From NCBI GenBank assembly GCA_944391705.1, contig CALXUN010000010.1, positions 1 through 55,520 of the forward strand: a DNA stretch of 55,520 bases. The letters run 5' to 3'. Each line of letters begins with the position of its first letter. The stretch's first letter is position 1. The notes below the pieces were generated by a model that worked only from the letters and a program-made list of their open reading frames with translations, was not told the DNA's origin and did no database searches. Origin of the DNA: an uncultured Alphaproteobacteria bacterium (GTDB taxonomy: Bacteria; Pseudomonadota; Alphaproteobacteria; RF32; CAG-239). Below are positions 8,879 to 17,461 of the stretch, in pieces. The position numbers were made by a program, and so were the translations under genes.

Positions 8879-9367
8879 TTAACGGCCGATTCTTTTATGT
8901 ACTTCCTCATATGCATAAGCATAAGGATCTGGTTCGGCATATTTTTTATCTTCTTCATGCAAAGGCCAGACACCGTCAACCATCCGCAGGCTTTCTGCCC
9001 GGCAGCTTTTAATTGTATCCAGATACCTGACCAAATCCGTAAAAACACACTCTATGACAACCAAATCGCCTTTAGTGTTTAACAACGGCTTTTTTGTCTT
9101 TCGGTCGCGTACAACGTAAGGTTTAAAAACCTGCGTATCGCCCGTTCCACCGATTCCTTTATGCGGACGGCGAAATTTATTTTCGTCTGCGCAAGGGGTT
9201 ATCTCTTTCAAACATTCAAGATAAAATTCCATTGTTTTCTTTTCACCGTCATCAATCTTCGGATTTGCCAAAAGTTGCTTACAGAAAATAAAAGTTTCCC
9301 GTAATTTTTGTGCTTCATAACTAGGCTTGCCGCCGACCGTATCTTCCGGAATTTCTTTATTATTCAT
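8879..9367 (-). CDS. Protein of unknown function
   Basis: A 162-residue soluble protein that I cannot place in a family. The N-terminal half is helical and charged (KLRETFIFCKQLL, MEFYLECLKEI). The middle has a Gly-rich turn (HKGIGGTGDTQVF) followed by a short beta-rich stretch (LVVIECVFTDLVRYLD). No signal peptide or membrane segment is visible. The ATG follows a purine-rich AGGAGAT. It sits alone between rplQ and the secA terminator. Confidence 0.55.
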   Translation of the reverse strand: MNNKEIPEDTVGGKPSYEAQKLRETFIFCKQLLANPKIDDGEKKTMEFYLECLKEITPCADENKFRRPHKGIGGTGDTQVFKPYVVRDRKTKKPLLNTKGDLVVIECVFTDLVRYLDTIKSCRAESLRMVDGVWPLHEEDKKYAEPDPYAYAYEEVHKRIGR

Positions 9368-9473
9368 ATTTATCTCCTGTTAACACAGCTTAACATACAT
9401 AAAATATCACATAAGTAAACACTATTTTCCATACATTATTTGTCTCAAAGTAATGATAACGGCAATTCTTATC

Positions 9474-9504
9474 AAAAAAGCACCCGTTTCAGGGTGCTTT
9501 TTTT
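9474..9504 (-). terminator. Rho-independent terminator after secA
   Basis: AAAGCACCC and GGGTGCTTT form the stem, with A- and T-runs on either side. It begins directly past the secA stop codon. Confidence 0.9.
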
Positions 9505-12258
9505 CTACTCAATCCGCCCGTGACAATGCTTATATTTTTTACCACTGCCGCAAGGACAAGGATCATTGCGGGCAACCTTACCCCAACTTGACGGATCATT
9601 GGGATTAATTTCGCCGCTGCCATAACGGAAAGGTTCTGGCTTATTTTCTTCTGCTGTCGGCTGTTCCGCCGCACTCTGTCGGCTGCCGCCGACCAGATTT
9701 TGCGGTTGCTCGTGTACCGCCTGCATTTTAACATTCTGCTGGCGCTGTTCCGCCCGCTGCATCGATTCTTCGGCATTGCTTCTGATAAGCGTCCGGCAGA
9801 CCACGATTGTTACCTGCTCTTTTAGCGCATCCAGCATGTTGGAAAACATATTAAAAGCTTCGCGCTTGTATTCATTAAGCGGATCTTTCTGCCCGTAAGC
9901 CCGCAGGACAATCGTGTGGCGCATCATATCAAGCGTGGCGATATGATCTTTCCATAACTGATCCAAAACCTGCAGCAAAATGCTTTTTTCCACCATTTTG
10001 ACGATATTTTCCGGAATATTTTCATTCTTTTCGGCCAGGCGCTTTTCGACCTCGTCCAAAATTTTCTGCGTCATTTCTTCACTGTCAATTTCCGACTCAT
10101 TTGCCCAATTATTAATCGGCAGCACAAAACCGGTTACTTTCGCCAGTTCCTGTTTTAATTCTTCACAGCGCCATTCCTCAACCGCGCTGCCGTACGGAAT
10201 ATACCCGGCAATAATGGAGCATAAATACTCATGGCGCATATCTTTAATTGTTTCGGAAACATCATCGGTTTCCATCAACTCTTTGCGCTGGGCATAAATT
10301 ACCTTGCGCTGTTCGTTCATGACATTGTCATATTTTAACAGGTTTTTACGAATATCAAAGTTGCGCTCTTCAACTTTTTGCTGTGCTTTCTCCAAAGCCT
10401 TGCTGATCCAGGGGTGAACCAGCGCCTCGCCTTCGGGAAGCCCAAGTTTTTGTAAAACGGCAGACATTCTTTCAGAACCGAAAATCCGCATCAAATCATC
10501 TTCCAATGAGAGGAAAAATTTTGAGGTTCCCGGATCTCCCTGACGTCCGGAACGTCCGCGCAGCTGATTATCGATTCGCCGGCTCTCATGACGCTCCGTA
10601 CCCAAAATATATAAACCGCCGGCTTCCAAAACTTTTTGTTTGTCCGCCTCAATTTCCTGTTTCAGTTTTTCTCTGATTGCCTCAACCTGCTCCGGTGTTT
10701 CATGCCCGGTCAAAACAGATTTTAGTTTCATATCCAGGTTGCCGCCAAGCTGAATATCCGTCCCGCGGCCGGCCATATTGGTGGCAATCGTAACCGCACC
10801 CGGCACACCGGCCTGAGCCACAATTGCCGCTTCACGTTCATGATGACGGGCATTTAACACTTCAAAATGCAAATCCGGCGCCGCTTTTTTCAATAAATCC
10901 GCCACAACTTCGGATTTTTCAACCGAAGTTGTACCGACCAAAACCGGCTGTCCGCGGCGGTGGCAATCTAAAATCGTATCAATAATGGCCTTGTATTTTT
11001 CCTTTTCCGTCCGGTAAATCACATCATGTTCGTCTTTACGGATAACCGGCTTATTGGTCGGAATTTCAACACAGGACAAACCATAAATATCGCCGAATTC
11101 GGCTTCTTCGGTCATCGCCGTACCGGTCATGCCGGAAAGTTTCGGATAAAGACGGAAATAGTTTTGGAAAGTAATGGATGCCAAAGTCTGGTTTTCCGAC
11201 TGGATGTTAACATGTTCCTTGGCCTCCAATGCCTGATGCAAACCGTCGCTGTAACGGCGGCCCTCCATAATACGGCCGGTAAACTCGTCAACAATGACCA
11301 CCTTGCCGTCTTTGACGATATAATCAACATCGCGGGCAAACATTTTATGCGCACGCAAAGCCTGGTTGACATGATGAACCAGCTGCACGTTGCCGATATC
11401 ATACAAACCGCCTTCGGTAATCAACCCGACTTCTTTTAAAAGCTGTTCCACATGCGTCATACCGGCTTCGGTTAAAGTAACGGTACGGGCTTTTTCATCT
11501 TTTTCATAATCAGCTGCCGTCAGCTGGGGAATAATTTTATTAACCGTAATATAGCGTTCGGAAGAATCTTCCGCCGCACCGGAAATAATTAACGGCGTTC
11601 TGGCCTCATCAATCAAAATCGAGTCAACTTCGTCAACGATGGCAAAATTAAAATCGCGCTGTACCCGCTCTTCTAAATTAAACTTCATGTTATCGCGCAG
11701 ATAATCAAACCCGAGTTCGTTGTTCGTGCCGTAAATAATATCGGAATTATAGGCGATTCGGCGTTCATTGTCATTTTTTTCATGAATAATGTAATCAACC
11801 GTCAGGCCTAAAAAACGATAAACCTGCCCCATCCATTCGGCATCGCGTTTGGCCAGATAATCGTTAACGGTAACAATGTGCACGCCTTTGCCTTCCAGCG
11901 CATTTAGATATGCGGCCAAAGTAGCGACCAGCGTTTTACCTTCACCGGTTTTCATTTCGGCAATCATGCCTTTATGCAAAACAATACCGCCCACCATCTG
12001 CACGTCATAATGGCGCTGACCGAGTGTGCGTTTGGCGGCCTCACGGACGGCGGCAAAAGCTTCGGGCAAAAGCTCGTCCAGTGTTTCGCCGTTTTTAATC
12101 CGCTCGCGGAATTCATTGGTTTTTGCTTTGAGCTCATCATCGGACAACTTAATAAAATCCGGCTCCAGAGCATTGATCTTTTCAACAATTTTCAGCTGTT
12201 TTTTTATAAATCTGTCATTGGCACTTCCGAAAAGAGTGCGGGCTATTTTATTTAACAT
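9505..12258 (-). CDS. secA: Preprotein translocase ATPase SecA
   Basis: SecA is the motor that drives unfolded preproteins through SecYEG. The 917 residues are full length. The Walker A motif is GEGKT (about residues 105-109), and the [13 protein letters not shown] block marks the DEAD-like Walker B site. The preprotein-binding domain, helical scaffold and second motor domain ([23 protein letters not shown]) follow in order. The C-terminal zinc motif [13 protein letters not shown], which binds SecB and phospholipid, is intact. It diverges from the parvulin-type isomerase gene, a neighbour that also acts on exported proteins. Confidence 0.98.
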   Translation of the reverse strand: MLNKIARTLFGSANDRFIKKQLKIVEKINALEPDFIKLSDDELKAKTNEFRERIKNGETLDELLPEAFAAVREAAKRTLGQRHYDVQMVGGIVLHKGMIAEMKTGEGKTLVATLAAYLNALEGKGVHIVTVNDYLAKRDAEWMGQVYRFLGLTVDYIIHEKNDNERRIAYNSDIIYGTNNELGFDYLRDNMKFNLEERVQRDFNFAIVDEVDSILIDEARTPLIISGAAEDSSERYITVNKIIPQLTAADYEKDEKARTVTLTEAGMTHVEQLLKEVGLITEGGLYDIGNVQLVHHVNQALRAHKMFARDVDYIVKDGKVVIVDEFTGRIMEGRRYSDGLHQALEAKEHVNIQSENQTLASITFQNYFRLYPKLSGMTGTAMTEEAEFGDIYGLSCVEIPTNKPVIRKDEHDVIYRTEKEKYKAIIDTILDCHRRGQPVLVGTTSVEKSEVVADLLKKAAPDLHFEVLNARHHEREAAIVAQAGVPGAVTIATNMAGRGTDIQLGGNLDMKLKSVLTGHETPEQVEAIREKLKQEIEADKQKVLEAGGLYILGTERHESRRIDNQLRGRSGRQGDPGTSKFFLSLEDDLMRIFGSERMSAVLQKLGLPEGEALVHPWISKALEKAQQKVEERNFDIRKNLLKYDNVMNEQRKVIYAQRKELMETDDVSETIKDMRHEYLCSIIAGYIPYGSAVEEWRCEELKQELAKVTGFVLPINNWANESEIDSEEMTQKILDEVEKRLAEKNENIPENIVKMVEKSILLQVLDQLWKDHIATLDMMRHTIVLRAYGQKDPLNEYKREAFNMFSNMLDALKEQVTIVVCRTLIRSNAEESMQRAEQRQQNVKMQAVHEQPQNLVGGSRQSAAEQPTAEENKPEPFRYGSGEINPNDPSSWGKVARNDPCPCGSGKKYKHCHGRIE

Positions 12259-12276
12259 TTGTTTTACCTTGTTTTA

Positions 12277-12320
12277 TTGACAATATGTTACATTTAGTGT
12301 TTATAAAAAATAATGTCAAT
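12277..12320. promoter_or_regulatory. Face-to-face candidate promoters for secA and the isomerase gene
   Basis: A plus-strand TTGACA at 12277-12282 is followed, 18 bases on, by TTTATA at 12301-12306. A minus-strand TTGACA (12320-12315) is followed, 18 bases on, by TAAATG (12296-12291). The two elements overlap, so RNA polymerase binding one way should hinder the other. This is sequence matching only. Confidence 0.45.
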
Positions 12321-12424
12321 ACTATGATCCAAAGTTATAAACGGCTAATAAAAAATACTTGGAATGTCATAAAAAAAAGTTTATATCTTTAGGCAGTGAT
12401 TTTTTTTATTATTTGGAGGGAAAT

Positions 12425-13276
12425 ATGCAAAAGAAATACGTTTTAACAACCGGCACGGCCGTTTTGGTTATTGCCGCCGCAGCTTTCGGGGCCTTTAAGG
12501 TTTATGCCGAAAAGAATGCCGGCGTTGCCGCCCGCGTCAACGGTGAAGTCATCAGCATTGAAGACATCAAAAAGGGTTATGAAGCCAATCCGCAGATTGC
12601 CGCCCAGGTTCCGTTTGAGCAGTTTTATCCCAAAGCGGTTGACATTTACGTCAACGGCGCCCTGCTTTATCAGGCCGCTTCAACTGCCAAAGTCCAGGAA
12701 ACACCGGAATATAAAGAGCAGTTAAAAACCGCCGAGGAAGATTTGGCCCGCAAGGTTTACCTGGAGCAAATCGTCAAAGAAAAAGTTAATGAAGCTGCCA
12801 TTAAAGAAGTATATGACAACACATACCTCAAAAACTTTGAAAGCAAAAAAGAAGCAAAAGCCAAACATATTCTGGTATCGGATGAAAAAACCGCCAATGA
12901 CATCATCGCCAAATTAAACAAAGGCGGCGATTTTGACAAGCTGGCCGAAGAATATACCAAAGATTCGTCTGTCGAACTCGGCTATTTTTCCGAAGACATC
13001 ATGGTTCCTGAATTTACCAAAGCCGCTTTTGCCCTGAAAAAAGGCGAATACACAAAAAAACCGGTTAAAACCCAGTTCGGCTACCATATCATTTTAACGG
13101 AGGATTTCCGTGATTCGCAGCCCCTGCCGCTGCAGGATGTTGAACCGCAAATCCGCAACATGCTGACCCAGAAGGTCGTTGCCGAAACTTTTGACGGTTT
13201 GTATAAAAACGGCAAAATCGAAAAATATGATTTGGAAGGTAAAAAACTTCCGCAACCCGAACCGGTTAAAGAATAA
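12425..13276 (+). CDS. Parvulin-type peptidyl-prolyl isomerase (PrsA/SurA-like)
   Basis: A 283-residue envelope foldase, started at the ATG at 12425 behind GGAGGG. A hydrophobic N-terminal segment (about residues 6-24) ending near VYAEK acts as signal peptide or anchor. A SurA-like N-domain follows (VARVNGEVISIEDIKKGYE), then a single rotamase domain from about residue 143 (KAKHILVSDEKTA) to about 240 (TQFGYHIILTEDF), and a short C-terminal helix. One parvulin domain, against two in SurA, is more like PrsA or the alphaproteobacterial PpiC-type protein. The divergent secA suggests a shared role in protein export. Confidence 0.9.
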   Translation: MQKKYVLTTGTAVLVIAAAAFGAFKVYAEKNAGVAARVNGEVISIEDIKKGYEANPQIAAQVPFEQFYPKAVDIYVNGALLYQAASTAKVQETPEYKEQLKTAEEDLARKVYLEQIVKEKVNEAAIKEVYDNTYLKNFESKKEAKAKHILVSDEKTANDIIAKLNKGGDFDKLAEEYTKDSSVELGYFSEDIMVPEFTKAAFALKKGEYTKKPVKTQFGYHIILTEDFRDSQPLPLQDVEPQIRNMLTQKVVAETFDGLYKNGKIEKYDLEGKKLPQPEPVKE

Positions 13277-13291
13277 GCCGTTATAAAGCTT

Positions 13292-13323
13292 AAAAAAGCC
13301 TCTTTGCAAAGAGGCTTTTTTTA
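13292..13323. terminator. Bidirectional Rho-independent terminator
   Basis: AAAAAAGCCTCTTT and AAAGAGGCTTTTTTT pair around GC. It ends the isomerase gene (plus) and can also serve the convergent XRE gene (minus). Confidence 0.9.
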
Positions 13324-13358
13324 AATTTAAAATGTACTTTAAGCAATCTGTATTGTTT

Positions 13359-13829
13359 TTATTTTTTTGACATAACCGAATTGCTTTTTCCCATATCCCG
13401 TACAAGATTAAAAATATGCCGGGAAAGCCTGCGGTTGTGTATCTTATAATAGTTCTTGATAAGCTCCAGCGTTTCCGTCTTCTTTAACGGATCATCAGCA
13501 TTCATTTCTTCCACTTTACATTCCGGCGGGTTCACCAGACGCATCGGACTGTTCTCGGCTGTTTTCTTATCCATCCCGTCCCGGAAATAATCCAACGTCG
13601 TCCCTAAAACGTCGGCAATGTCGCATATCCGGCTGAAACCAATCCGGTTTTCTCCTTTCTCGTATTTTTGTACCTGCTGAAACGTTAAGCCCAGTTTCCG
13701 CGCCAAAGCCTGCTGGCTCATCTTTAACATAACCCGTCTGAGGCGCATCCTTTGTCCGGCATACACATCTACCGGGTTGGGCTCACTGTCTTTCATCCGC
13801 CCGCGCACGTTCTTTTTTGATCCTGCCAT
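13359..13829 (-). CDS. XRE-family transcriptional regulator
   Basis: A 156-residue DNA-binding protein. I use the ATG at 13829 (MAGSKKN), which has AAGGA upstream. The helix-turn-helix spans about residues 22-80 (GQRMRLRRVMLKMSQQALA, then GLTFQQVQKYEKGENRI), the recognition helix being TFQQVQKYE. The DNA-binding part matches the regulators widespread in Alphaproteobacteria that end in LDYFRDG. The C-terminal 70 residues are a short helical tail ending near the stop with RLSRHIFNLVRDMGK. Its targets are unknown. Upstream lie two structured RNA candidates in the same orientation. Confidence 0.88.
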   Translation of the reverse strand: MAGSKKNVRGRMKDSEPNPVDVYAGQRMRLRRVMLKMSQQALARKLGLTFQQVQKYEKGENRIGFSRICDIADVLGTTLDYFRDGMDKKTAENSPMRLVNPPECKVEEMNADDPLKKTETLELIKNYYKIHNRRLSRHIFNLVRDMGKSNSVMSKK

Positions 13830-13889
13830 CCGTATTTCCTTTTTTTTATTTAAACAAACCATTTCATGACTTCAGATAGCAACAAGATA

Positions 13890-14125
13890 ATAAAAAGTCC
13901 GTTTCCCGAAAGAAAGCGGACGGATGTCGTTAACCTTTACACTAGGCCTGGCTTATTTGATAAACCTTATTCAGCCAGCATCCGTCCTTACAAATAAGGC
14001 ACAGAGATACTGCTTATAAAGATCCTGCGTTCAAGCCGGATACTGCTTCATGTTTGTGTAAGGGTAACGTCCCCGTACGGTCTCCACGGTATTAGTCGCT
14101 TCAACCGAAGTCTACTTTTATATTT
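13890..14125 (-). ncRNA. Candidate structured RNA A
   Basis: Gene-free DNA with strong minus-strand secondary structure. From its 5' side it has a small CTTC-GGTT-GAAG hairpin, then GGACGTTACCCTTACAC, which pairs across about 130 nt with GTGTAAAGGTTAACGACATCC to close a long stem. Inside, AAGCAGTATC occurs twice, 23 nt apart, and a hairpin forms around TGGCT/AGCCA. It ends in a terminator, GTCCG-C-TTTC/GGAAA-CGGAC followed by TTTTTATT (13890-13921). I could not match it to tmRNA, RNase P RNA or 6S RNA. Ends are approximate. Confidence 0.5.
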
Positions 14126-14147
14126 CCTGCTTAATTATGTCAAGCAA

Positions 14148-14362
14148 GAAAAAACCCACGCTTGAAAGTGGGCGGGGTTGAAACAGCCGTACTTACGAAA
14201 CGGTGCCGGCATTATACTTGCTAAGCCGACCCCCACCCTAAAGTGAGAGCGACTTAATTTTAAGTCCGGTCAAGACTCGTAAGTACACGGGTGTTTCACG
14301 CCCGCGTAATTGCTTCCTGCCCCGGCAAACGCCGGATTATTCCACAATTACGGTAACTGCTC
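14148..14362 (-). ncRNA. Candidate structured RNA B
   Basis: A second minus-strand structured region, directly upstream of RNA A. A first stem GTAATTG/CAATTAC encloses a CCGGC-GTTT-GCCGG hairpin. A long second stem joins GCGGG..TGAAACA..GTACTTACGA to TCGTAAGTAC..TGTTTCA..CCCGC and encloses two hairpins, GACTTAAAATTAAGTC and GTCGGC/GCCGGC. It ends in a terminator, CCCACTTTCAAGCGTGGG followed by TTTTTT (14148-14173). The extended matched stems and terminator argue for a real RNA of about 160-215 nt. I assign no family; ends are approximate. Confidence 0.55.
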
Positions 14363-14509
14363 TAATCTTTGCAAACGCAATTTCATATCACAGTTACATT
14401 TACACATTACATAATGTTTTTGATTTTGTAAAGAAAAAATTTTAAAATCGGAAAAATTAAACTTTAAGTTGTGAAAACAAAAGCCAAACATACCGGTAAA
14501 AAGCGCTTT

Positions 14510-14890
14510 TTACGGCCGCCAGGCATCAGGAATATGTTTAACCGTTAAAGGCAGACGAACCAACACCGCATCAAAGCGTATCTGATATCCGGCATATTGC
14601 GGATGCAGTTGTAAAAAACTCAATGCCGCCCGGGTCAAACGTTGTTTTTGGCGCGCTGTTACGGCATATGCCGCCTTTTGCAGGCTGCGCCGGGTTTTAA
14701 CTTCGACAAACACCAGCGTTTTTTTCCGGCAGGCGATAATGTCCACCTCGCCGGCGCCGGCATGCTGTCGACTTCTCACGGCATAATTACGATACAAAAC
14801 CCGATAACCATGTAAACGCAAATACCAACACGCCAAAAATTCTGCCCAACGCCCCCTGCGGCGATTATTTTTCGATAATGCGTTATTCAT
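14510..14890 (-). CDS. YraN/UPF0102 family nuclease-like protein
   Basis: A 126-residue protein of the YraN (UPF0102) family, with a restriction-endonuclease-like fold but no firmly established role. Seen motifs: GRWAEFLACWYLRLHGY, the AGEVDIIACRKKTLVFVEVKTR core (Asp, Glu and Lys of a PD-(D/E)XK-type site) and a late YQIRFDAVLV strand. Its ATG overlaps the rsmI stop as ATGA. The rsmI-yraN pair beside an LppC-like gene is a conserved neighbourhood. A perfect palindrome (14496-14513) covers the stop codon and may act as a weak terminator. Confidence 0.9.
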   Translation of the reverse strand: MNNALSKNNRRRGRWAEFLACWYLRLHGYRVLYRNYAVRSRQHAGAGEVDIIACRKKTLVFVEVKTRRSLQKAAYAVTARQKQRLTRAALSFLQLHPQYAGYQIRFDAVLVRLPLTVKHIPDAWRP

Positions 14891-15717
14891 TTTTTTAATT
14901 CCAGCGCCAGCGCATAAATTTCATTCCGGCCGCACCCGGACAATTCCGCCACTTCTTTAACCGCAGATTTCAAGCTCATGGTTCCGATTCTTTTTTCCAG
15001 CTCGGCCCGCAAATCCACACCGTCTTTTGCCGGTTCTTCCGGCGGTGCTATCATTAAAACGATTTCCCCTTTAGGCGGATTTTGCTCAAAATAAGCCGCC
15101 AGTCCGGCACAGGTATCAGCGCGGCATTCTTCAAAAAGCTTGGTAATTTCACGCGCCACCGCCGCCTGCCGCCCTTTAAATATTTCTTCTGCCGCCTGCA
15201 GGGTTTTAACAAGCCGCGGCGCCGTTTCATAAAAAACCAAAGTCGTATTGATGTTTTTCAACTCATTGAATAAATCTTTACGGGCTTTATCTTTGTTGGG
15301 AATAAAACCGGCAAACATAAACCGGTTGGTCGGCAGCCCTGAAATCTGCAGCGCCGAAATCACGGCCGACGGTCCCGGCACCACCTGCAGCGGCAATCCC
15401 TGTTCCCGGAAACAGCGCACCAGTTTATACCCCGGATCGGAAATCAGGGGCGAACCGGCATCGCTGATAAGCGCCACGGATTTTCCCTGCCGGACAAACT
15501 CGGCAATGTCCGGGGCTTTTTGCTCTTCATTGTGGTCCTGATAACAAATAAAAGGCTTATCGGCATCAAGTCCGAGCAAAGAAAAAAGCTTGCGGGAAAC
15601 ACGCGTATCTTCACAGGCGATGATATCAGCGGCACGCAAAACCTCAAGAGCCCTTTGCGAAATATCCTGTAAATTGCCGATTGGCGTCGCGACAATATAT
15701 AAACCATAATCTAACAT
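14887..15717 (-). CDS. rsmI: 16S rRNA (cytidine-1402-2'-O)-methyltransferase
   Basis: RsmI uses S-adenosylmethionine to methylate the 2'-O of C1402 in the decoding centre of 16S rRNA. The 276 residues contain the tetrapyrrole-methylase-type fold: LYIVATPIGNLQDIS at the N-terminus, ACEDTRVSRKL, then LISDAGSPLISDPGY and VVPGPSAVISAL, all signatures of this family. The short C-terminal helical domain of RsmI is present. It overlaps yraN by 4 bp downstream and diverges from the LppC-like lipoprotein gene with a 75-bp gap. Confidence 0.96.
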   Translation of the reverse strand: MLDYGLYIVATPIGNLQDISQRALEVLRAADIIACEDTRVSRKLFSLLGLDADKPFICYQDHNEEQKAPDIAEFVRQGKSVALISDAGSPLISDPGYKLVRCFREQGLPLQVVPGPSAVISALQISGLPTNRFMFAGFIPNKDKARKDLFNELKNINTTLVFYETAPRLVKTLQAAEEIFKGRQAAVAREITKLFEECRADTCAGLAAYFEQNPPKGEIVLMIAPPEEPAKDGVDLRAELEKRIGTMSLKSAVKEVAELSGCGRNEIYALALELKK

Positions 15718-15792
15718 TTTATATCTCTTTACATCGGCGGTTTTTTAGTCTACATATTTTATAGAACGGATTGTTTTATATTTTGGGAAAAA

Positions 15793-17211
15793 ATGCAAGT
15801 GTTAAAAAAAATCAGTATCTTTTTTTTGGTTTTAATCATATCTGCCTGCGGCACGTCCGAACGCAGCCGGATATCCATGCGCGGCGGAAGCTGGGATACC
15901 AGCCGCGGCAAACCGGTCGATGCTTCTTTTTTTGAAGCGGAAGATAATTTCAAAGTTGCCATGCTGCTGCCTTTAAGCGGCAAAAGCGCCGCATACGGAA
16001 AAGGGCTTAAAAACGCCGCCATGATGGCTGTTGAAGACGCCGGAAACTCCCGCATGGTTGTCCGTTTTTATGACACGCAAAGCACGCCGGCCGGCGCCGA
16101 AGCAGCTGCCCTGGAAGCCTCCCGCGATAACAGCAGTCTGATTTTGGGACCGCTGACTTCCGGTGAAGTTTCAGCCGTCAGCCGTACGGCAAAAGCAAAA
16201 GACATTCCGGTCATTTCGTTTTCCACCGCACCTGCCGTTTTGCAAAGAGGCGTATACACGCTTGGTCTTTTGGGCAGCGAACAGGTCGAACGGGTGGTCG
16301 CTTACGCTGCCAAAGAAGGACGCACCAGAATTGCCGTGCTGGTGCCTGATAATGATTCCGGCATTAATGTAGCCAAAGCTGCCATAAAAGCCGCGCCAAA
16401 CCACGGCGCCGGCGTGGTAAAAATCGGCTTTTATCCGCCGGAAACGCTTGATTTTGCCGAAATCGTCAAATCCATGACCGACTATAATGAACGTTCAACG
16501 GAAATCAACAATCAAAAAGCCGAATTAAGCCAGAAAGCCAAAGCCGGCGACAAAGAAGCCGAAAAAGAGCTTAAACGTTTGAAAACCGTTTACACAACCG
16601 GCGAGGTTGACTTTGACGCCCTGCTCATTCCGGAAACCGGCAGCCGGTTAAAATCCGCCGTTTCCATGTTCGGCTATTACGACGTCAGCTATCCCGACGT
16701 CCTGTTTTTGGGAACTTCCGTTTGGGAAAACACCAACTTGTCGAAAGAAACCACGTTATACCACGGGGTTTATCCGGCCATGTCGCGCATTCACAACAGT
16801 TATTTCAATGACAAATATGAAACTTATTTCGGGAGCAAACCCAACCAGCTGTTCAGCTTTGCTTATGACGGCGTAGCCCTGGCCTCTGCCCTGGCGCGTA
16901 AAAACAGCGGCAATCTTGAACAAAATATCACGGACCGCGAAGGTTATATCGGCATCAACGGCGCTTTCCGCATTTTTGCCGACGGCACCAACCAGCACAG
17001 CTTAGATATTATGGAAGTAACCGCAGACGGACCGCAGACTGTTGACGCCGCACCCAAAAAATTTAGCCCGCTGCCGCCGGAATCGTTTTCAGCCGCAATG
17101 CTTCCGGAAATGCCCGAAATTTACGGCAAAGACCGGACATTAGCCGAAAAACTCCTTTTTGAGCACCGGCAGAATTCGTTTGATGATTTTATTTTTGGCA
17201 GCAGGTGGTAA
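15793..17211 (+). CDS. LppC/LpoA-like penicillin-binding protein activator lipoprotein
   Basis: A 472-residue lipoprotein with a type 1 periplasmic-binding-protein fold. The signal peptide ends in a lipobox, LIISAC, so Cys19 would be lipidated. The body starts with FKVAMLLPLSGKSAAYGKGLKNAAMMA and keeps the two-lobe pattern (ILGPLTSGEVSAV, DIPVISFSTAP, FSFAYDGVALASAL). In enterobacteria LpoA activates the synthase PBP1A from the outer membrane; alphaproteobacterial LppC proteins are assumed to do something similar, which is inference here. Its position divergent from rsmI-yraN is a conserved arrangement. Confidence 0.85.
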   Translation: MQVLKKISIFFLVLIISACGTSERSRISMRGGSWDTSRGKPVDASFFEAEDNFKVAMLLPLSGKSAAYGKGLKNAAMMAVEDAGNSRMVVRFYDTQSTPAGAEAAALEASRDNSSLILGPLTSGEVSAVSRTAKAKDIPVISFSTAPAVLQRGVYTLGLLGSEQVERVVAYAAKEGRTRIAVLVPDNDSGINVAKAAIKAAPNHGAGVVKIGFYPPETLDFAEIVKSMTDYNERSTEINNQKAELSQKAKAGDKEAEKELKRLKTVYTTGEVDFDALLIPETGSRLKSAVSMFGYYDVSYPDVLFLGTSVWENTNLSKETTLYHGVYPAMSRIHNSYFNDKYETYFGSKPNQLFSFAYDGVALASALARKNSGNLEQNITDREGYIGINGAFRIFADGTNQHSLDIMEVTADGPQTVDAAPKKFSPLPPESFSAAMLPEMPEIYGKDRTLAEKLLFEHRQNSFDDFIFGSRW

Positions 17212-17361
17212 TAAAAACAAACCGGCTTTGTCCGGGGCACAATAATATCCCGCACAAACAGCCGGGAAAAAACTTATGCCCTGCCGGTGTTGATAGTTCA
17301 ATTTTTTGCTTGAAAATCGGGGGATTTTTCACAATATTAAATGTAGACTTTTTATCAAGAA

Positions 17362-17442
17362 GGGCAAAAGACCGTCTTTGCCGCCAACCCGGTCAGGTCC
17401 GGAAGGAAGCAGCCGTAACGGATAAAGCGGGGTTTTTGTCCC
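17362..17442 (+). ncRNA. ffs: Signal recognition particle RNA, small bacterial (4.5S)
   Basis: The invariant SRP domain IV core is present: GGTCAGGTCCGGAAGGAAGCAGCC, split here as GGTCAGGTCC then GGAAGGAAGCAGCC at about 17391-17414, containing the GGAA tetraloop and the Ffh-binding symmetric loop. The ends GGGCAAAAGACC and GGTTTTTGTCCC pair to close the hairpin. The RNA binds Ffh and directs membrane proteins to the Sec system. Its place just ahead of dnaX is common in Proteobacteria. Ends are set by the outer stem and could shift by a few bases. Confidence 0.95.
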
Positions 17443-17461
17443 TTCACCCTGTTTAGAGAAG

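Noticed and set aside
11026-11439. A 137-codon open frame on the plus strand
   Set aside because: It lies wholly inside secA on the other strand and its translation has no sign of a real protein.
13890-14362. A permuted two-piece tmRNA gene, RNase P RNA or 6S RNA
   Set aside because: I found no tmRNA tag-like frame, no GGTTCGAATC-type T arm, no RNase P GAGGAAAGTCC core and no 6S-like single long bubble on either strand. The region stays an unassigned structured RNA.
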